Below, piece after piece: positions 44,260-52,531 of a stretch of 64,000 nucleotides of DNA. Every line of letters starts with the position of its first letter. Within the stretch, counting starts at the first letter, position 1. Both the position numbers and the translations under genes were made by a program. Below the pieces are notes generated by a model. The model did no database searches. It saw nothing but the letters and a program-made list of their open reading frames with translations, and was not told the origin of the DNA. The DNA is from Oribacterium asaccharolyticum ACB7 (GTDB lineage: Bacteria > Bacillota > Clostridia > Lachnospirales > Lachnospiraceae). The DNA lies in the NCBI RefSeq assembly GCF_000238075.1, contig NZ_JH414506.1:405364-469363 (forward strand), written 5' to 3'.

Positions 44260-44390
44260 TCTCCTGCTACTGTCCGCCCTTAGCAATCTTACTATAGCCT
44301 TTCTTCTACTACTGCCCTCATCAATCCTACTATAGCTTATATCCTGCTGCTGTCTGCTCTTACCTTTTCTACTATAGCCTTTCTGCCCCT
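44260..44390. repeat. Three degenerate repeats of about 40 bp
   Basis: Units with the block TACTATAGC at 44290, 44328 and 44370, each preceded by a CTRCTRCTGYC-type stretch. On the minus strand every unit contains GCTATAGTA, which resembles a -10 element. They lie upstream of the response regulator gene. Confidence 0.65.
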
Positions 44391-44417
44391 CTTTCCCCAT
44401 AGTTTTTTTCATTTCTT

Positions 44418-44455
44418 AAGGTAAACATAAGGTACGCACAAGGTTCCCATAAGCT
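44418..44455 (+). promoter_or_regulatory. Direct-repeat operator, 11-bp period, for the ABC exporter
   Basis: AAGGT occurs at 44418, 44429 and 44440 and AAGCT at 44451, exactly 11 bp apart with similar following bases (ACATA, CGCAC, CCCAT). This is the classic tandem site of an OmpR/PhoB-type regulator, about 60 bp before the exporter start. Confidence 0.7.
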
Positions 44456-44514
44456 TCCTTCGCTATTCTCCTCTCGTAAACAAACACATGGAGAAAAAAA
44501 TATGGAGGAAAAAA

Positions 44515-45243
44515 ATGATGAACTATATTCTGGAAACACAGCATCTTAGCAAAAAAAGCGGAAACAGCTACCGTGTAAAAGACCTTTCTCTATCTGTTCC
44601 GGAGAAATGCGTTTACGGCTTTTTAGGTCCCAATGGCGCCGGAAAAAGCACTACCCTCAAAATGATTCTGGGCTTGATTCACCAGAGCGAAGGAAAAATT
44701 CAATTTCTGGGAAAAACAGTAAATTCCCAAAATCGCCTTTCTCTTCTCCAAAAGACCGGAAGTCTCATTGAAAATCCGGGGGGTTACGGACATTTAAGCG
44801 GACTGGAAAATATGCAGATTGTGCAGAAATTAAAGGGCGTGAAGGAAGAAGAAATTGCCTCGGCACTGAAAACCGTCCGGCTCTATGAGCAAAGGGATAA
44901 GAAGCTCAGCAGTTATTCTCTGGGTATGAAACAACGTCTTGGTATCGCCATGGCCATTTTGGGAAATCCGAAGCTTCTGATCCTGGATGAGCCTACAAAC
45001 GGATTGGATCCCGCCGGCATACAAGAAATTCGTGAGTTGATTGTATCTCTTCCTAAAGAAAGAAATATGACGGTCATCATTTCCAGTCATCTCCTCAGTG
45101 AAATAGAGCAAATGGCAAGTCAAGTCGGTATCATTCACCATGGACAGTTGCTCTATGAAGGGCCTCTTAAGGATCTGGAATGTAACGGAAAAAGTCTGGA
45201 AGAGGCATTTCTGGAAATGACCGGCGGAAAGGAGTCTTTATGA
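44515..45243 (+). CDS. Lantibiotic/bacitracin-type ABC transporter ATP-binding protein
   Basis: About 242 residues. Walker A GPNGAGKST, signature YSLGMKQRLGIAMA, Walker B LLILDEPTNGLDPAG and switch ISSHLLSE match the BcrA/LanF class that exports or detoxifies lantibiotics and bacitracin. The GGAGG site is six bases before the ATG at 44515. It overlaps the permease gene and is divergent from a two-component system, the usual antimicrobial-peptide resistance layout. Confidence 0.9.
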   Translation: MMNYILETQHLSKKSGNSYRVKDLSLSVPEKCVYGFLGPNGAGKSTTLKMILGLIHQSEGKIQFLGKTVNSQNRLSLLQKTGSLIENPGGYGHLSGLENMQIVQKLKGVKEEEIASALKTVRLYEQRDKKLSSYSLGMKQRLGIAMAILGNPKLLILDEPTNGLDPAGIQEIRELIVSLPKERNMTVIISSHLLSEIEQMASQVGIIHHGQLLYEGPLKDLECNGKSLEEAFLEMTGGKESL

Positions 45244-46757
45244 ATACCCTAAGCAATATCCCGAAAATTGTTTCTATCGAGTTTCAAAAAGCGCGCCATA
45301 AGCATTTTCCTTTGCTGTTCCTCGCAGCTCTGCTTTTGGATTGTGCCTATCTATTTTATGGCACAAAAGCGCATTCCGAGACATGGTTAAATATCTTTTA
45401 TGCTCTTCCCATCATTAACACTCTGGTTCTGTCCGTACTTATGGCTGTAATTGCTTCCCAGTCTGTGGACATGGAACACAAAGGCGCTATGTGGAACCTT
45501 CTTCCCACCTTGGAAAGCAGAGCTTCTATCTATCTGGGAAAGCTTTTCTTCGGTTTTATTGCCCTTGTCCTGTTTTGTAGTTTCCAAATCGGTATGGTCC
45601 TTCTTGGGGGAAAGTTCTTAGGTTTTACCGGTGATATTCCGTCACATATTGTTCCCGTTCTGTTCTTTTCAGAACTTATCGGCGGAATGATTCTGTATCA
45701 GCTTCAATGCATGCTTTCCCTGCTGTTTTCCAGCCAGTTTGCAGCCCTTTCCATCGCCTTCGGCGGTACCCTGGCCGGCTTATTTCTGGCCTTTATCAGC
45801 ACAGACATGTGGACTCCCTGGTCCGTTTTCTTCTCTCTTAGCCCTATCGGTATGGACTATGACAAAGCATCAAGACTCATGAGCCTAAGCCTAAGATCCA
45901 TCCCTATTTCCGATATTTTGCTAAGCCTGCTTTATCTCATCGGCACATTTCTGCTTGGTCTCCTTCTTTTCACTCGGGCAGAGCAGGGAGAGACTTTATT
46001 TTCTCTCCATAGACAAAAAGTAAGTCGCAGTATGCACAGCAGCTTGTCCCCGGAATTTATCAAGTTAAAAAGGAACCCCATCTGGATTCCTTTCCTTCTG
46101 ATTCCTCTGATTTCGGCACTGATTGGAACGGTGAATTTTGTGCAAAATCAGGGTGTCTTACAATATACTTGGGAGGATCTCTGGACTCAACAATCCCTGT
46201 TTCTGGGAATGTTTTTCCTGGCTCCCCTCATCGGCATTCTTTGCAGTCTTCTATGGCGAATGGAGCATCAAGGCAGTAACTGGAACCTGATTTTAACCGT
46301 CACTTCCCCTGGAAAACTGGTTCGGGACAAATGGTTTACCGCCACACTCCTCAGTACGCTCTGCATGGTCTGGATCAGTTTTATTTATCTTCTGAGCGGT
46401 AAGATTCTCGGACTTCCGGGAGCTGTTCCTGCCATCTTTTGGATGCGAATCCTTTCCGCTGTCCTTTCCATTGCCGCAATTACTGCCCTGCAAAGCATCC
46501 TGTCCATGTTCTTCCACTCCTTTGCCCTCCCCATCGCGCTGGCTTTTCTGGGTAGCTTAGCAGGCTTTACACTGACCGTGAAAGGAGCCTACTATGCCCT
46601 GCCCTATTCCACCCTGATTTACGGTATGGGCAGTACTTCTATCACGGGAGAGCTGAATTTTCCGATTCTCCTCTTAAGCTGTGCCTTTTATATTTTCGCT
46701 GCACTGGGTATCGGTATTCTGTACCTAAAGAAGAGTGATGTGAGAACACATGTCTAA
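45240..46757 (+). CDS. Fused double ABC-2 permease (LanE/LanG-like)
   Basis: 505 residues, twice the usual permease length. It contains two homologous halves, each with about six helices and the same loop: DMEHKGAMWNLLPTLESRASIYLGKL (near residue 78) and RMEHQGSNWNLILTVTSPGKLVRDKW (near 340). Lantibiotic immunity systems normally use two separate permeases (LanE and LanG), so this looks like their fusion. It overlaps the ATPase gene by four bases. Likely role: protection from lantibiotic-type peptides, with expression controlled by the divergent two-component system. Confidence 0.88.
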   Translation: MNTLSNIPKIVSIEFQKARHKHFPLLFLAALLLDCAYLFYGTKAHSETWLNIFYALPIINTLVLSVLMAVIASQSVDMEHKGAMWNLLPTLESRASIYLGKLFFGFIALVLFCSFQIGMVLLGGKFLGFTGDIPSHIVPVLFFSELIGGMILYQLQCMLSLLFSSQFAALSIAFGGTLAGLFLAFISTDMWTPWSVFFSLSPIGMDYDKASRLMSLSLRSIPISDILLSLLYLIGTFLLGLLLFTRAEQGETLFSLHRQKVSRSMHSSLSPEFIKLKRNPIWIPFLLIPLISALIGTVNFVQNQGVLQYTWEDLWTQQSLFLGMFFLAPLIGILCSLLWRMEHQGSNWNLILTVTSPGKLVRDKWFTATLLSTLCMVWISFIYLLSGKILGLPGAVPAIFWMRILSAVLSIAAITALQSILSMFFHSFALPIALAFLGSLAGFTLTVKGAYYALPYSTLIYGMGSTSITGELNFPILLLSCAFYIFAALGIGILYLKKSDVRTHV

Positions 46758-46780
46758 AAGGCAAGGGCTGTATTCATTAG

Positions 46781-47120
46781 CGAGATACGCTCAAATGCAG
46801 TATAGGTCTGTATTCGGGGCACGCTCTCGCTAACCTCGCCGCGTAGCGAAGAACTATAACTATTAAAGAAGTAAGCTCCGATGCAGTATAGGTATGAAAT
46901 CGAGCACGCTCCCGCTAACCTCTCCCTGCAGCGGTACTAAGCGAAAAACTACAGTACCTTTGTTTTTCGCAAGTACCGGCGGGCTCAGATTGCTCTCTTT
47001 CATACCTATACTGCATCTGTCGCTTCAGCTTATTGATTTCTACAGTCCAACGCTTCGTAGGTTTTCGCAAGTACTAATGAGCTCAAATCACCCTCATTTT
47101 AGACCTATACTACATAAGCC
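46781..47120. repeat. Large nested inverted repeat
   Basis: The 16-nt block ATGCAGTATAGGTMTG occurs forward at 46795 and 46881 and reversed at 47001 and 47101 (last copy one change). The four arms share further matches (CACGCTCYCGCTAACC; TTTTCGCAAGTAC). At the centre GCGAAAAAC (46941-46949) pairs perfectly with GTTTTTCGC (46962-46970). The whole 340 bp can fold into a long hairpin. No ORF is present. It is probably a non-autonomous element or palindromic intergenic repeat that also ends the exporter operon. Confidence 0.75.
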
Positions 47121-47162
47121 TCATCTACACTTCTGATTTTTTACTGCTTCAAATCGGTAAGC

Positions 47163-47519
47163 TTATGGCAAAACCTCCAGCCAGTAGCCATCCGGGTCTT
47201 CAATGAAATAGATGCCCATGGCTTCATTTTCAAAGCAAATGCAGCCCATCTCCTCGTGCTTTTTGTGCGCTTCTTCAAAATTATCCGCCTGAAATGCCAA
47301 ATGGAATTCACACTCTCCCAGGTCGTAAGCCTGAGGGTGGTCTTTCAGCCAGGTAAGCTCCAACTCAAAATCGCCCACATCGCTTTTCAAGTACACAATG
47401 ATAAAATCCTCGCTGGTCTTTCGTCTTACCTCATGTAAGTCAAGGGCTTCCTCGTAGAATCGAAGAGAACGATTCAAATCGGATACATTTAAATTCTCGT
47501 GAATCATCTTAAACTTCAT
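47163..47519 (-). CDS. VOC/glyoxalase family protein
   Basis: 118 residues (MKFKMIHENLNVSDLNRSLRFYEEALDLHEVRRK start). The metal-ligand pattern fits lactoylglutathione lyase-like proteins (H at the N-terminus, E in FELELTW, H in ECEFHLAFQ and E in YWLEVLP). GAAAGGAGAAAAG precedes the ATG at 47519; the longer frame upstream lies inside the neighbouring gene. It overlaps the MBL-fold gene by four bases, so they form a unit, perhaps for detoxifying a carbonyl compound. Confidence 0.85.
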   Translation of the reverse strand: MKFKMIHENLNVSDLNRSLRFYEEALDLHEVRRKTSEDFIIVYLKSDVGDFELELTWLKDHPQAYDLGECEFHLAFQADNFEEAHKKHEEMGCICFENEAMGIYFIEDPDGYWLEVLP

Positions 47520-48202
47520 AGCTTTTCTCCTTTCGCTGTTTCCGTGTTTTTGATCCGTGAACGATACTTTGGATATTCGGTAAGAAAGCGCTGGATCACA
47601 GCGGGCCCTCCCCAGTAATGCATCGGAAATATGGCATCGCAATCCACATTTTCAAGGAAATACAGAATCCCGTCAGCATAGTGCGCCTCCAGTCTCGGAT
47701 CAAGGGGAACGAAGGCAAGGTCATAATGTCTGCCTTTTATTCTCCCAATCTCCCTGTGATAAATCTCGCGGAGCCTCCGATTATCTTCTTCCGGTTCTCC
47801 CTCCCAATACCAGTCATTTAAGTCCCCGGCATGATAGATAGAGCCTTCCTTTGTTTTTAGTATAAAGGCAACTCCGCTATCATTGGAAAGCAGGGTCTCA
47901 AGCTGAATTCCATGATCCAACAGATAGTTTTTATCAGGCTCAACAAAGCTGTGCTTGATCTCCGACAATCGCTTTTTATCCCGTATATCGTTTGCCAATA
48001 CCGCTTGATACTTCATCCCCTGCGCATTAAGCAAGGAAAAAACTTTGGGATTATAGTGGTCCCCATGAACATGACTGCAAAAAACAAATACTTCTTTTTC
48101 CTTGTTCAGAGGTGGTAATTCTCCCCTGTAATAGTCAAAAATAATATAGCAGTCTTCTAATTCCAGTAAAAAACCGCTGTGGTTCAGATATGTTACTTTC
48201 AT
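47516..48202 (-). CDS. MBL-fold metallo-hydrolase
   Basis: 228 residues. The metal-binding signature is CSHVHGDHYN, with further ligands in HAGDLNDW and FPMHYWGG, as in metallo-beta-lactamase-fold hydrolases of the UlaG/RomA-like branch. It begins YLNHSGFLLELEDCYIIFDYY. Coupled by overlap with the glyoxalase-like gene. Confidence 0.85.
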   Translation of the reverse strand: MKVTYLNHSGFLLELEDCYIIFDYYRGELPPLNKEKEVFVFCSHVHGDHYNPKVFSLLNAQGMKYQAVLANDIRDKKRLSEIKHSFVEPDKNYLLDHGIQLETLLSNDSGVAFILKTKEGSIYHAGDLNDWYWEGEPEEDNRRLREIYHREIGRIKGRHYDLAFVPLDPRLEAHYADGILYFLENVDCDAIFPMHYWGGPAVIQRFLTEYPKYRSRIKNTETAKGEKL

Positions 48203-48529
48203 GATGTTACTCCGTAAAATATTTTACCTTCTCGTTATGGAGGCTATCGCTCTCCCTTCCTTGCGCCCTTACTTACTCCCATTTTCCTACTCTATATGCT
48301 TTTCAGTATAAGTTGCACTACATTTACTGTCAACGAGGGACCGGAAATAGACAGTCGGCTTTGCTTCATAACGGTAGAGGGTCCTGCATTGGCATAGCAA
48401 TATTTACAAGAGAGGGGAGTTCAGACCTTTTCTTGGATGAGAGGGGGTGGAAAAAAATGATAGTGGAAATTTTGGGAGAATAAATTGAAATAACATACTC
48501 TGTGAAGAGGGAAAACATTTTCCCTCCGT
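48203..48529. other. Intergenic region with a DUF1848 gene fragment
   Basis: 327 bp without a complete gene. Positions 48351-48409 are nearly identical (about 56 of 59 bases) to 49741-49799 inside the DUF1848 gene, so this is a small duplicated relic. Nothing else was recognised. Confidence 0.6.
48351..48409 (-). pseudogene. Relic of a duplicated DUF1848 gene
   Basis: Fifty-nine bases (ACAGTCGGCTTTGCTTCATA onward) match the cysteine-rich C-terminal coding part of the DUF1848 gene at 49741-49799 with two or three differences, in the same orientation. The high identity implies a recent duplication followed by loss of most of the copy. Confidence 0.75.
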
Positions 48530-49516
48530 TTAGGAAATATCTATAACAACCAGCTCCGGCCGGTTAAAGATTCGCGGAATACGGGTACTTTCTCTTGCTA
48601 GCCCCCGACTGACAATCATATAGGAATCCTCAAAGCGATATTTTCCCCCGGCATATCGGGGAAAGAAGCCTTGATTCGGCGCAAAGAGTCCATTGATGAT
48701 TCCGGGCAGGCGCCATTGTCCGCCATGAGCATGTCCCGCTAAAATTAGATCAAAATCATAGTTTAAGTAGGAGTCAATCAACTCCGGACGATGGGCAAGA
48801 AGGATACTGTAGTTCCCATTTTCCGATGCGACAGCTGCATCTTTCAATTGTTCGGTAATGCTGTAGTTCTTATCAGTGTACTTAAGAATATCCGGATCTG
48901 ATATACCGCATATGTTTAATTTTTGCCCACGCACATCAATCGTATCAAAACTGCCCTCCAAGACAGGAACATTGTAGGATTCGAAGATTTTCAGTATCTT
49001 TTCTATCTCACGGCTCCAATACTCATGGTTTCCGGTAACGTAGTAGCAAGGGTATTTATCCGCTATAGCACGAAGTACCAGCTCGGTATTCCGATGGGGA
49101 AGCTTATCATCACAAATATCTCCTCCCAGTAAAATAATATCCGGCTTCTGTGCATGAATCGCGTCTATAAGCTCGCGTTGCCCTTCCCCATAGGAGCAGG
49201 AATGTAAATCCGTGATGAGGACAATTCGAACAGGTGCTGTCAGTTTCTCACTTTCCAGCGAATAGTGTTGTATTTTCAATTTGGTATTGAAGGCAAAGGG
49301 CACCATGATGCCTAAAATGCAGGCAAGGAGTAAGGCAAGTATCTTGCGTTGTTCCTTGCCTGACTTATTCTGATTCGGCTTGTCTTGCTTCTCAACTTTC
49401 ACTTTCTCTTGCATCTGCTCTGTCTGTTCTATATGTTCTGTTTGCTCTATATGTTCTGTTTGCTCTATACGTTCTGTTTGTTTTCCCTGTACTTTGTTTT
49501 CTTGAACTTCTTTCAA
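48530..49516 (-). CDS. Membrane-anchored metallophosphoesterase (YkuE-like)
   Basis: 328 residues. One N-terminal membrane helix (ILALLLACILGIMVPFAF, about 60-77) precedes a calcineurin-type phosphoesterase domain. Metal ligands fall in ITDLHSCSYG, LLGGDICDD, YVTGNHEYWSR and LAGHAHGGQWRLPG, all intact. The cytoplasmic tail before the helix is a run of (EQTEHI) repeats encoded by 18-bp tandem repeats. Substrate unknown; relatives act on lipid or nucleotide phosphates at the membrane. Confidence 0.88.
   Translation of the reverse strand: MKEVQENKVQGKQTERIEQTEHIEQTEHIEQTEQMQEKVKVEKQDKPNQNKSGKEQRKILALLLACILGIMVPFAFNTKLKIQHYSLESEKLTAPVRIVLITDLHSCSYGEGQRELIDAIHAQKPDIILLGGDICDDKLPHRNTELVLRAIADKYPCYYVTGNHEYWSREIEKILKIFESYNVPVLEGSFDTIDVRGQKLNICGISDPDILKYTDKNYSITEQLKDAAVASENGNYSILLAHRPELIDSYLNYDFDLILAGHAHGGQWRLPGIINGLFAPNQGFFPRYAGGKYRFEDSYMIVSRGLARESTRIPRIFNRPELVVIDIS
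49428..49481 (-). repeat. 18-bp tandem repeats at the N-terminus of the phosphoesterase gene
   Basis: TCTATATGTTCTGTTTGC (plus strand) at 49428, 49446 and 49464 (last with two changes), encoding repeated Glu-Gln-Thr-Glu-His-Ile units. Copy-number change keeps frame. Confidence 0.85.
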
Positions 49517-49634
49517 CTGTTTTCTCCTTTATTGGGTAAATTTTCCGACTTAAATTTTCAGTCCATAGCTTCTCCAATAGCAAAATGGGGATATTCTTGA
49601 TTCTCGCTATAATTCCTTAACTATAGTTCCTTAG

Positions 49635-50564
49635 CTATAATTCCAAGCTCATTTGTCCGTCCACCCAAGACTGCTGGGGCACATCATGAATACTGTCATT
49701 TTTCTCGTAATTTCCGATTAAGAATGGAGATTTCGGATCATGCAGTCGGCTTTGCTTCATAACGATAGAGGGTTCTGCATTGGCATAGCAATATTTACAA
49801 AGGTGCTTACAGCTGTTATAGGCACCGATATCACAGGAAAGATAACAGGCACATGCTGCTCTTGCCCCCTTCTTTTTCGGTACATGCAAGCGTTTTCCAA
49901 TGGCTTTCTCATAATCGCTGATAAGCATACAGCCACCACAATCTGCCCCATACTCAGCCAATTCCTTCCCCTCCGCACAGGGCTTCAATATCATACCATG
50001 GGAACGCGCAATCTCAATCATGTCCTTCCCAAGCAAAAGTCTGTCTTCCTTCTCAAGGGCCTGAAGCTCCGGAAAGTTCCGTCTCACTTTGGGGTAAAGG
50101 TCTACAAAACTAATGACCACGGTTTTCGTATATCCCTCCAATGCCGTAGCAATCTGCTCAAAGGCTTTCAAATGATAGTCTTTGCTATATCTTTCAGACA
50201 GAAAAATCGGGTCGTAACGCCAGCCGATAGAATTCACTCCCATCTGCATGGAAAGATGTTTGAAATGCTCTAAAAGCAAATGTTTATCCGGCACATTCGG
50301 CTCTATATCTTTTCCATAAGGGGTAATGCTAAGAAACCAGTATTGTCTATAAGCCCTTAAAAGCTCCATATAGGGAAACATGGGGGAGGGATTTTTCGTG
50401 CAAAAACCAATGACATCCACCACAGAAGGATCAAGGCGATAGCGGCTGACTTGATTCGGATTATAAGGATTTCGCACACAAACAAAGCCCTCTTTCAACC
50501 TGTTTGCAAACCATTCCGCATAGAAGGCGGGAATGTCTGTCCTTTGTCCTGTGTTAATAATCAA
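49635..50564 (-). CDS. DUF1848 family iron-sulfur protein
   Basis: About 310 residues starting LIINTGQRTDIPAFYAEWF at a TTG, seven bases after AAAGGAGG. The longer frame upstream lacks homology. The signature CSCD-type cluster is ACACYLSCDIGAYNSCKHLC followed by KYCYAN. DUF1848 proteins are probable iron-sulfur, radical-SAM-like enzymes of unknown reaction; the rest includes RNPYNPNQVSRYRLDP and ISFVDLYPKV. A partial duplicate lies at 48351-48409. Confidence 0.85.
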   Translation of the reverse strand: MIINTGQRTDIPAFYAEWFANRLKEGFVCVRNPYNPNQVSRYRLDPSVVDVIGFCTKNPSPMFPYMELLRAYRQYWFLSITPYGKDIEPNVPDKHLLLEHFKHLSMQMGVNSIGWRYDPIFLSERYSKDYHLKAFEQIATALEGYTKTVVISFVDLYPKVRRNFPELQALEKEDRLLLGKDMIEIARSHGMILKPCAEGKELAEYGADCGGCMLISDYEKAIGKRLHVPKKKGARAACACYLSCDIGAYNSCKHLCKYCYANAEPSIVMKQSRLHDPKSPFLIGNYEKNDSIHDVPQQSWVDGQMSLEL

Positions 50565-50647
50565 GTTAAATGCCTCCTTTGGATGCTTCCATTTTGCGCG
50601 CAATGTTTTCCCTTAACTTATGTGCTATCAAGAATTATAAAAGCCTA

Positions 50648-52234
50648 CTATAAGCATTCCAATATCAGCTCTTTATTTCTCAATCTTTCAAGCCATTGTT
50701 CTCCTTGATACCCCAAGCCATGAATAATCGCGGATAATCCTCCTGCCACAGCTCCCACGGTGTCCGTATCTTCCCCAAGATTCACAGCCGCTAAAACATC
50801 ATTGTCATAGTACTTGATTACAGCCCCCGTGCTTTCCTCATTTTCCTCAACGTGACTGATTACCCACAAAGCAGCTTCCAAGGTGTCCACCACATATCCT
50901 GAGGATCTGATTTCCGAACTATCCAACTGATGAATTCGATGGAGCCTATCGAAGGGCTTATCATACTGCAAGCTGGGAAGGATATCCAAAATATTCTCTC
51001 CGGCAAGCAGTCTTTTTGCCACATGCACGTAGATTACACAGGCCTCCTCCGAAATCCAATGCCCGTGGGTAATGGCGGAAACGGCTCTTATTTCTTCATC
51101 CGTACATTCCACAAATGCCAAGGGCAGGATACGCATAAGGGAGCCATTGCCATTGGATCGCTCCCCTACACAGGGTTTACCACTTGTCAGCGCCTCGTAA
51201 GTGGCATGACCGATATCAAATACTTCTCCATTGGCGGTAAAGGCATTTTCCCGGAGCCAGGAAAGAAAACGCTTTCTGATGTCCTCGATATGGATTTTCC
51301 CGTTATTTTCTTTGAGACTTTTCAAGGTCGCCAAGGTCATGGACGTATCATCCGACCAGGTACCCTCCGGCTGATGATGACAGCCATAGCCTGTGAGGTC
51401 CGTGCAAAGGAAGCTTCCTCGCTCTTGAAATTCATAGGGAACGCCAAGGGCGTCGCCGATGGCAAAGCCAAAAATAGCGTCATAGAGTTGTTTATTGTAG
51501 GGATAGACCATACTCTGAACTTGATCCAGTACATCTTCACTCATAGTATTCAGTTTATACTTTGCCAAATCCTCACTCATTTTATACAAATAGGATGAGC
51601 GTATTGCCATACAGGTTTCATAATGCCTATACGGTTCTTCCCAATGATAATCATATTTTTTTAAGACATAGAATTTATTTTCATCTATTATCTTTTTTGC
51701 AATACAATTTACTAAACTTAAATAGACCTTGTACTCCTCACTATCTTTCTTTGGATGAAAATTAATGTATTTTGACTGATCTTCCTTTTTAGTAAATATC
51801 ATGTCAAAATGGTCTGATTCATCTCCTATATCACTATACTTATCCATAAGTGAGCTAAGGTACTCTGTTTCTTCATCGGTCAAATGGTGAGTATCTTCAA
51901 TAACTTCACCGTCTAGCCAATAGTAATGAAATATATCCACATCATCCTGATTAATCCACCACTCTGCATCCGGATATTTTTCAATAAATGCTCTGATGAT
52001 ATCTATGTTTGAATACCATCTCGTGCAAAAGCCAATATCCACTCTGCCATCTTCTAAATCAAAGATAGTACATTCGTAACCATAATATAAATCAAATTCA
52101 ATTCTGGTATAGGGTAACATCCCCAAAGCCTTCCTAAAATCAATCGGCTTAAAATACGCATCCGAATCAGAAGTTATCAGGGCTTCCGCAGTGGCTTTAC
52201 TGCATCTTATTCTGTTATCCTCATAATTTGCCAT
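50648..52234 (-). CDS. ADP-ribosylglycohydrolase with an unknown N-terminal domain
   Basis: 528 residues. The C-terminal half (about 250-528) is an ADP-ribosylglycohydrolase: GFAIGDALGVPYEF, the metal site GTWSDDTSMTLA and the C-terminal LGEDTDTVGAVAGGL, all ligands present. It should remove ADP-ribose from protein or nucleic acid. The first 245 residues (e.g. TRIEFDLYYGYECTIFDLED, INQDDVDIFHYYWLDGEV) are not part of that fold and I do not recognise them. Two relic fragments of a second copy of this gene lie at 58010 and 60577. Neighbours encode AlbA-like, STAND-like and Fic proteins. Confidence 0.85.
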   Translation of the reverse strand: MANYEDNRIRCSKATAEALITSDSDAYFKPIDFRKALGMLPYTRIEFDLYYGYECTIFDLEDGRVDIGFCTRWYSNIDIIRAFIEKYPDAEWWINQDDVDIFHYYWLDGEVIEDTHHLTDEETEYLSSLMDKYSDIGDESDHFDMIFTKKEDQSKYINFHPKKDSEEYKVYLSLVNCIAKKIIDENKFYVLKKYDYHWEEPYRHYETCMAIRSSYLYKMSEDLAKYKLNTMSEDVLDQVQSMVYPYNKQLYDAIFGFAIGDALGVPYEFQERGSFLCTDLTGYGCHHQPEGTWSDDTSMTLATLKSLKENNGKIHIEDIRKRFLSWLRENAFTANGEVFDIGHATYEALTSGKPCVGERSNGNGSLMRILPLAFVECTDEEIRAVSAITHGHWISEEACVIYVHVAKRLLAGENILDILPSLQYDKPFDRLHRIHQLDSSEIRSSGYVVDTLEAALWVISHVEENEESTGAVIKYYDNDVLAAVNLGEDTDTVGAVAGGLSAIIHGLGYQGEQWLERLRNKELILECL

Positions 52235-52255
52235 ATAATCACCTGAATCTTTCCT

Positions 52256-52531
52256 TTAGCTATTTATCTTCCAATGTCCGGTCTTGTTATTGCCAACTCT
52301 TTCTATAATTCCTTTTTCCTTAAGTGCTTTTATATGTTCTGCTACTGTCTTTTTACTTATTCCCAGATTCCCAGCTATCATTACATAACTGTAGCCAGTA
52401 TTCTTTTTCAGTTCATTTAATATTCTTCCTTCAGCATTAGTCACCTCATAGGTCACCCTATCGGTCACCTCATCGGTCACCCTACCTGGGCTACGAACAA
52501 CTCTATCTTCAGGAGAAGTAAATTTGACCAT
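52256..52531 (-). pseudogene. C-terminal helix-turn-helix fragment of a deleted AlbA_2-type gene
   Basis: 91 codons. A linker of near-repeats (GRVTDEVTDRVTYEVT) is followed by a winged helix (ILNELKKNTGYSYVMIAGNLGISKKTVAEHIKALKEKGIIERVG). This is the usual C-terminal end of AlbA_2/HATPase_c_4 proteins, whose last part reads GDIMVKF before the linker; MVKF is seen here at the fragment's start. It may still be made by restart at 52531. Confidence 0.7.

Noticed and set aside
50930..51598. Plus-strand ORF of 222 codons opposite the ADP-ribosylglycohydrolase gene
   Set aside because: Antisense to conserved catalytic motifs; no independent support.
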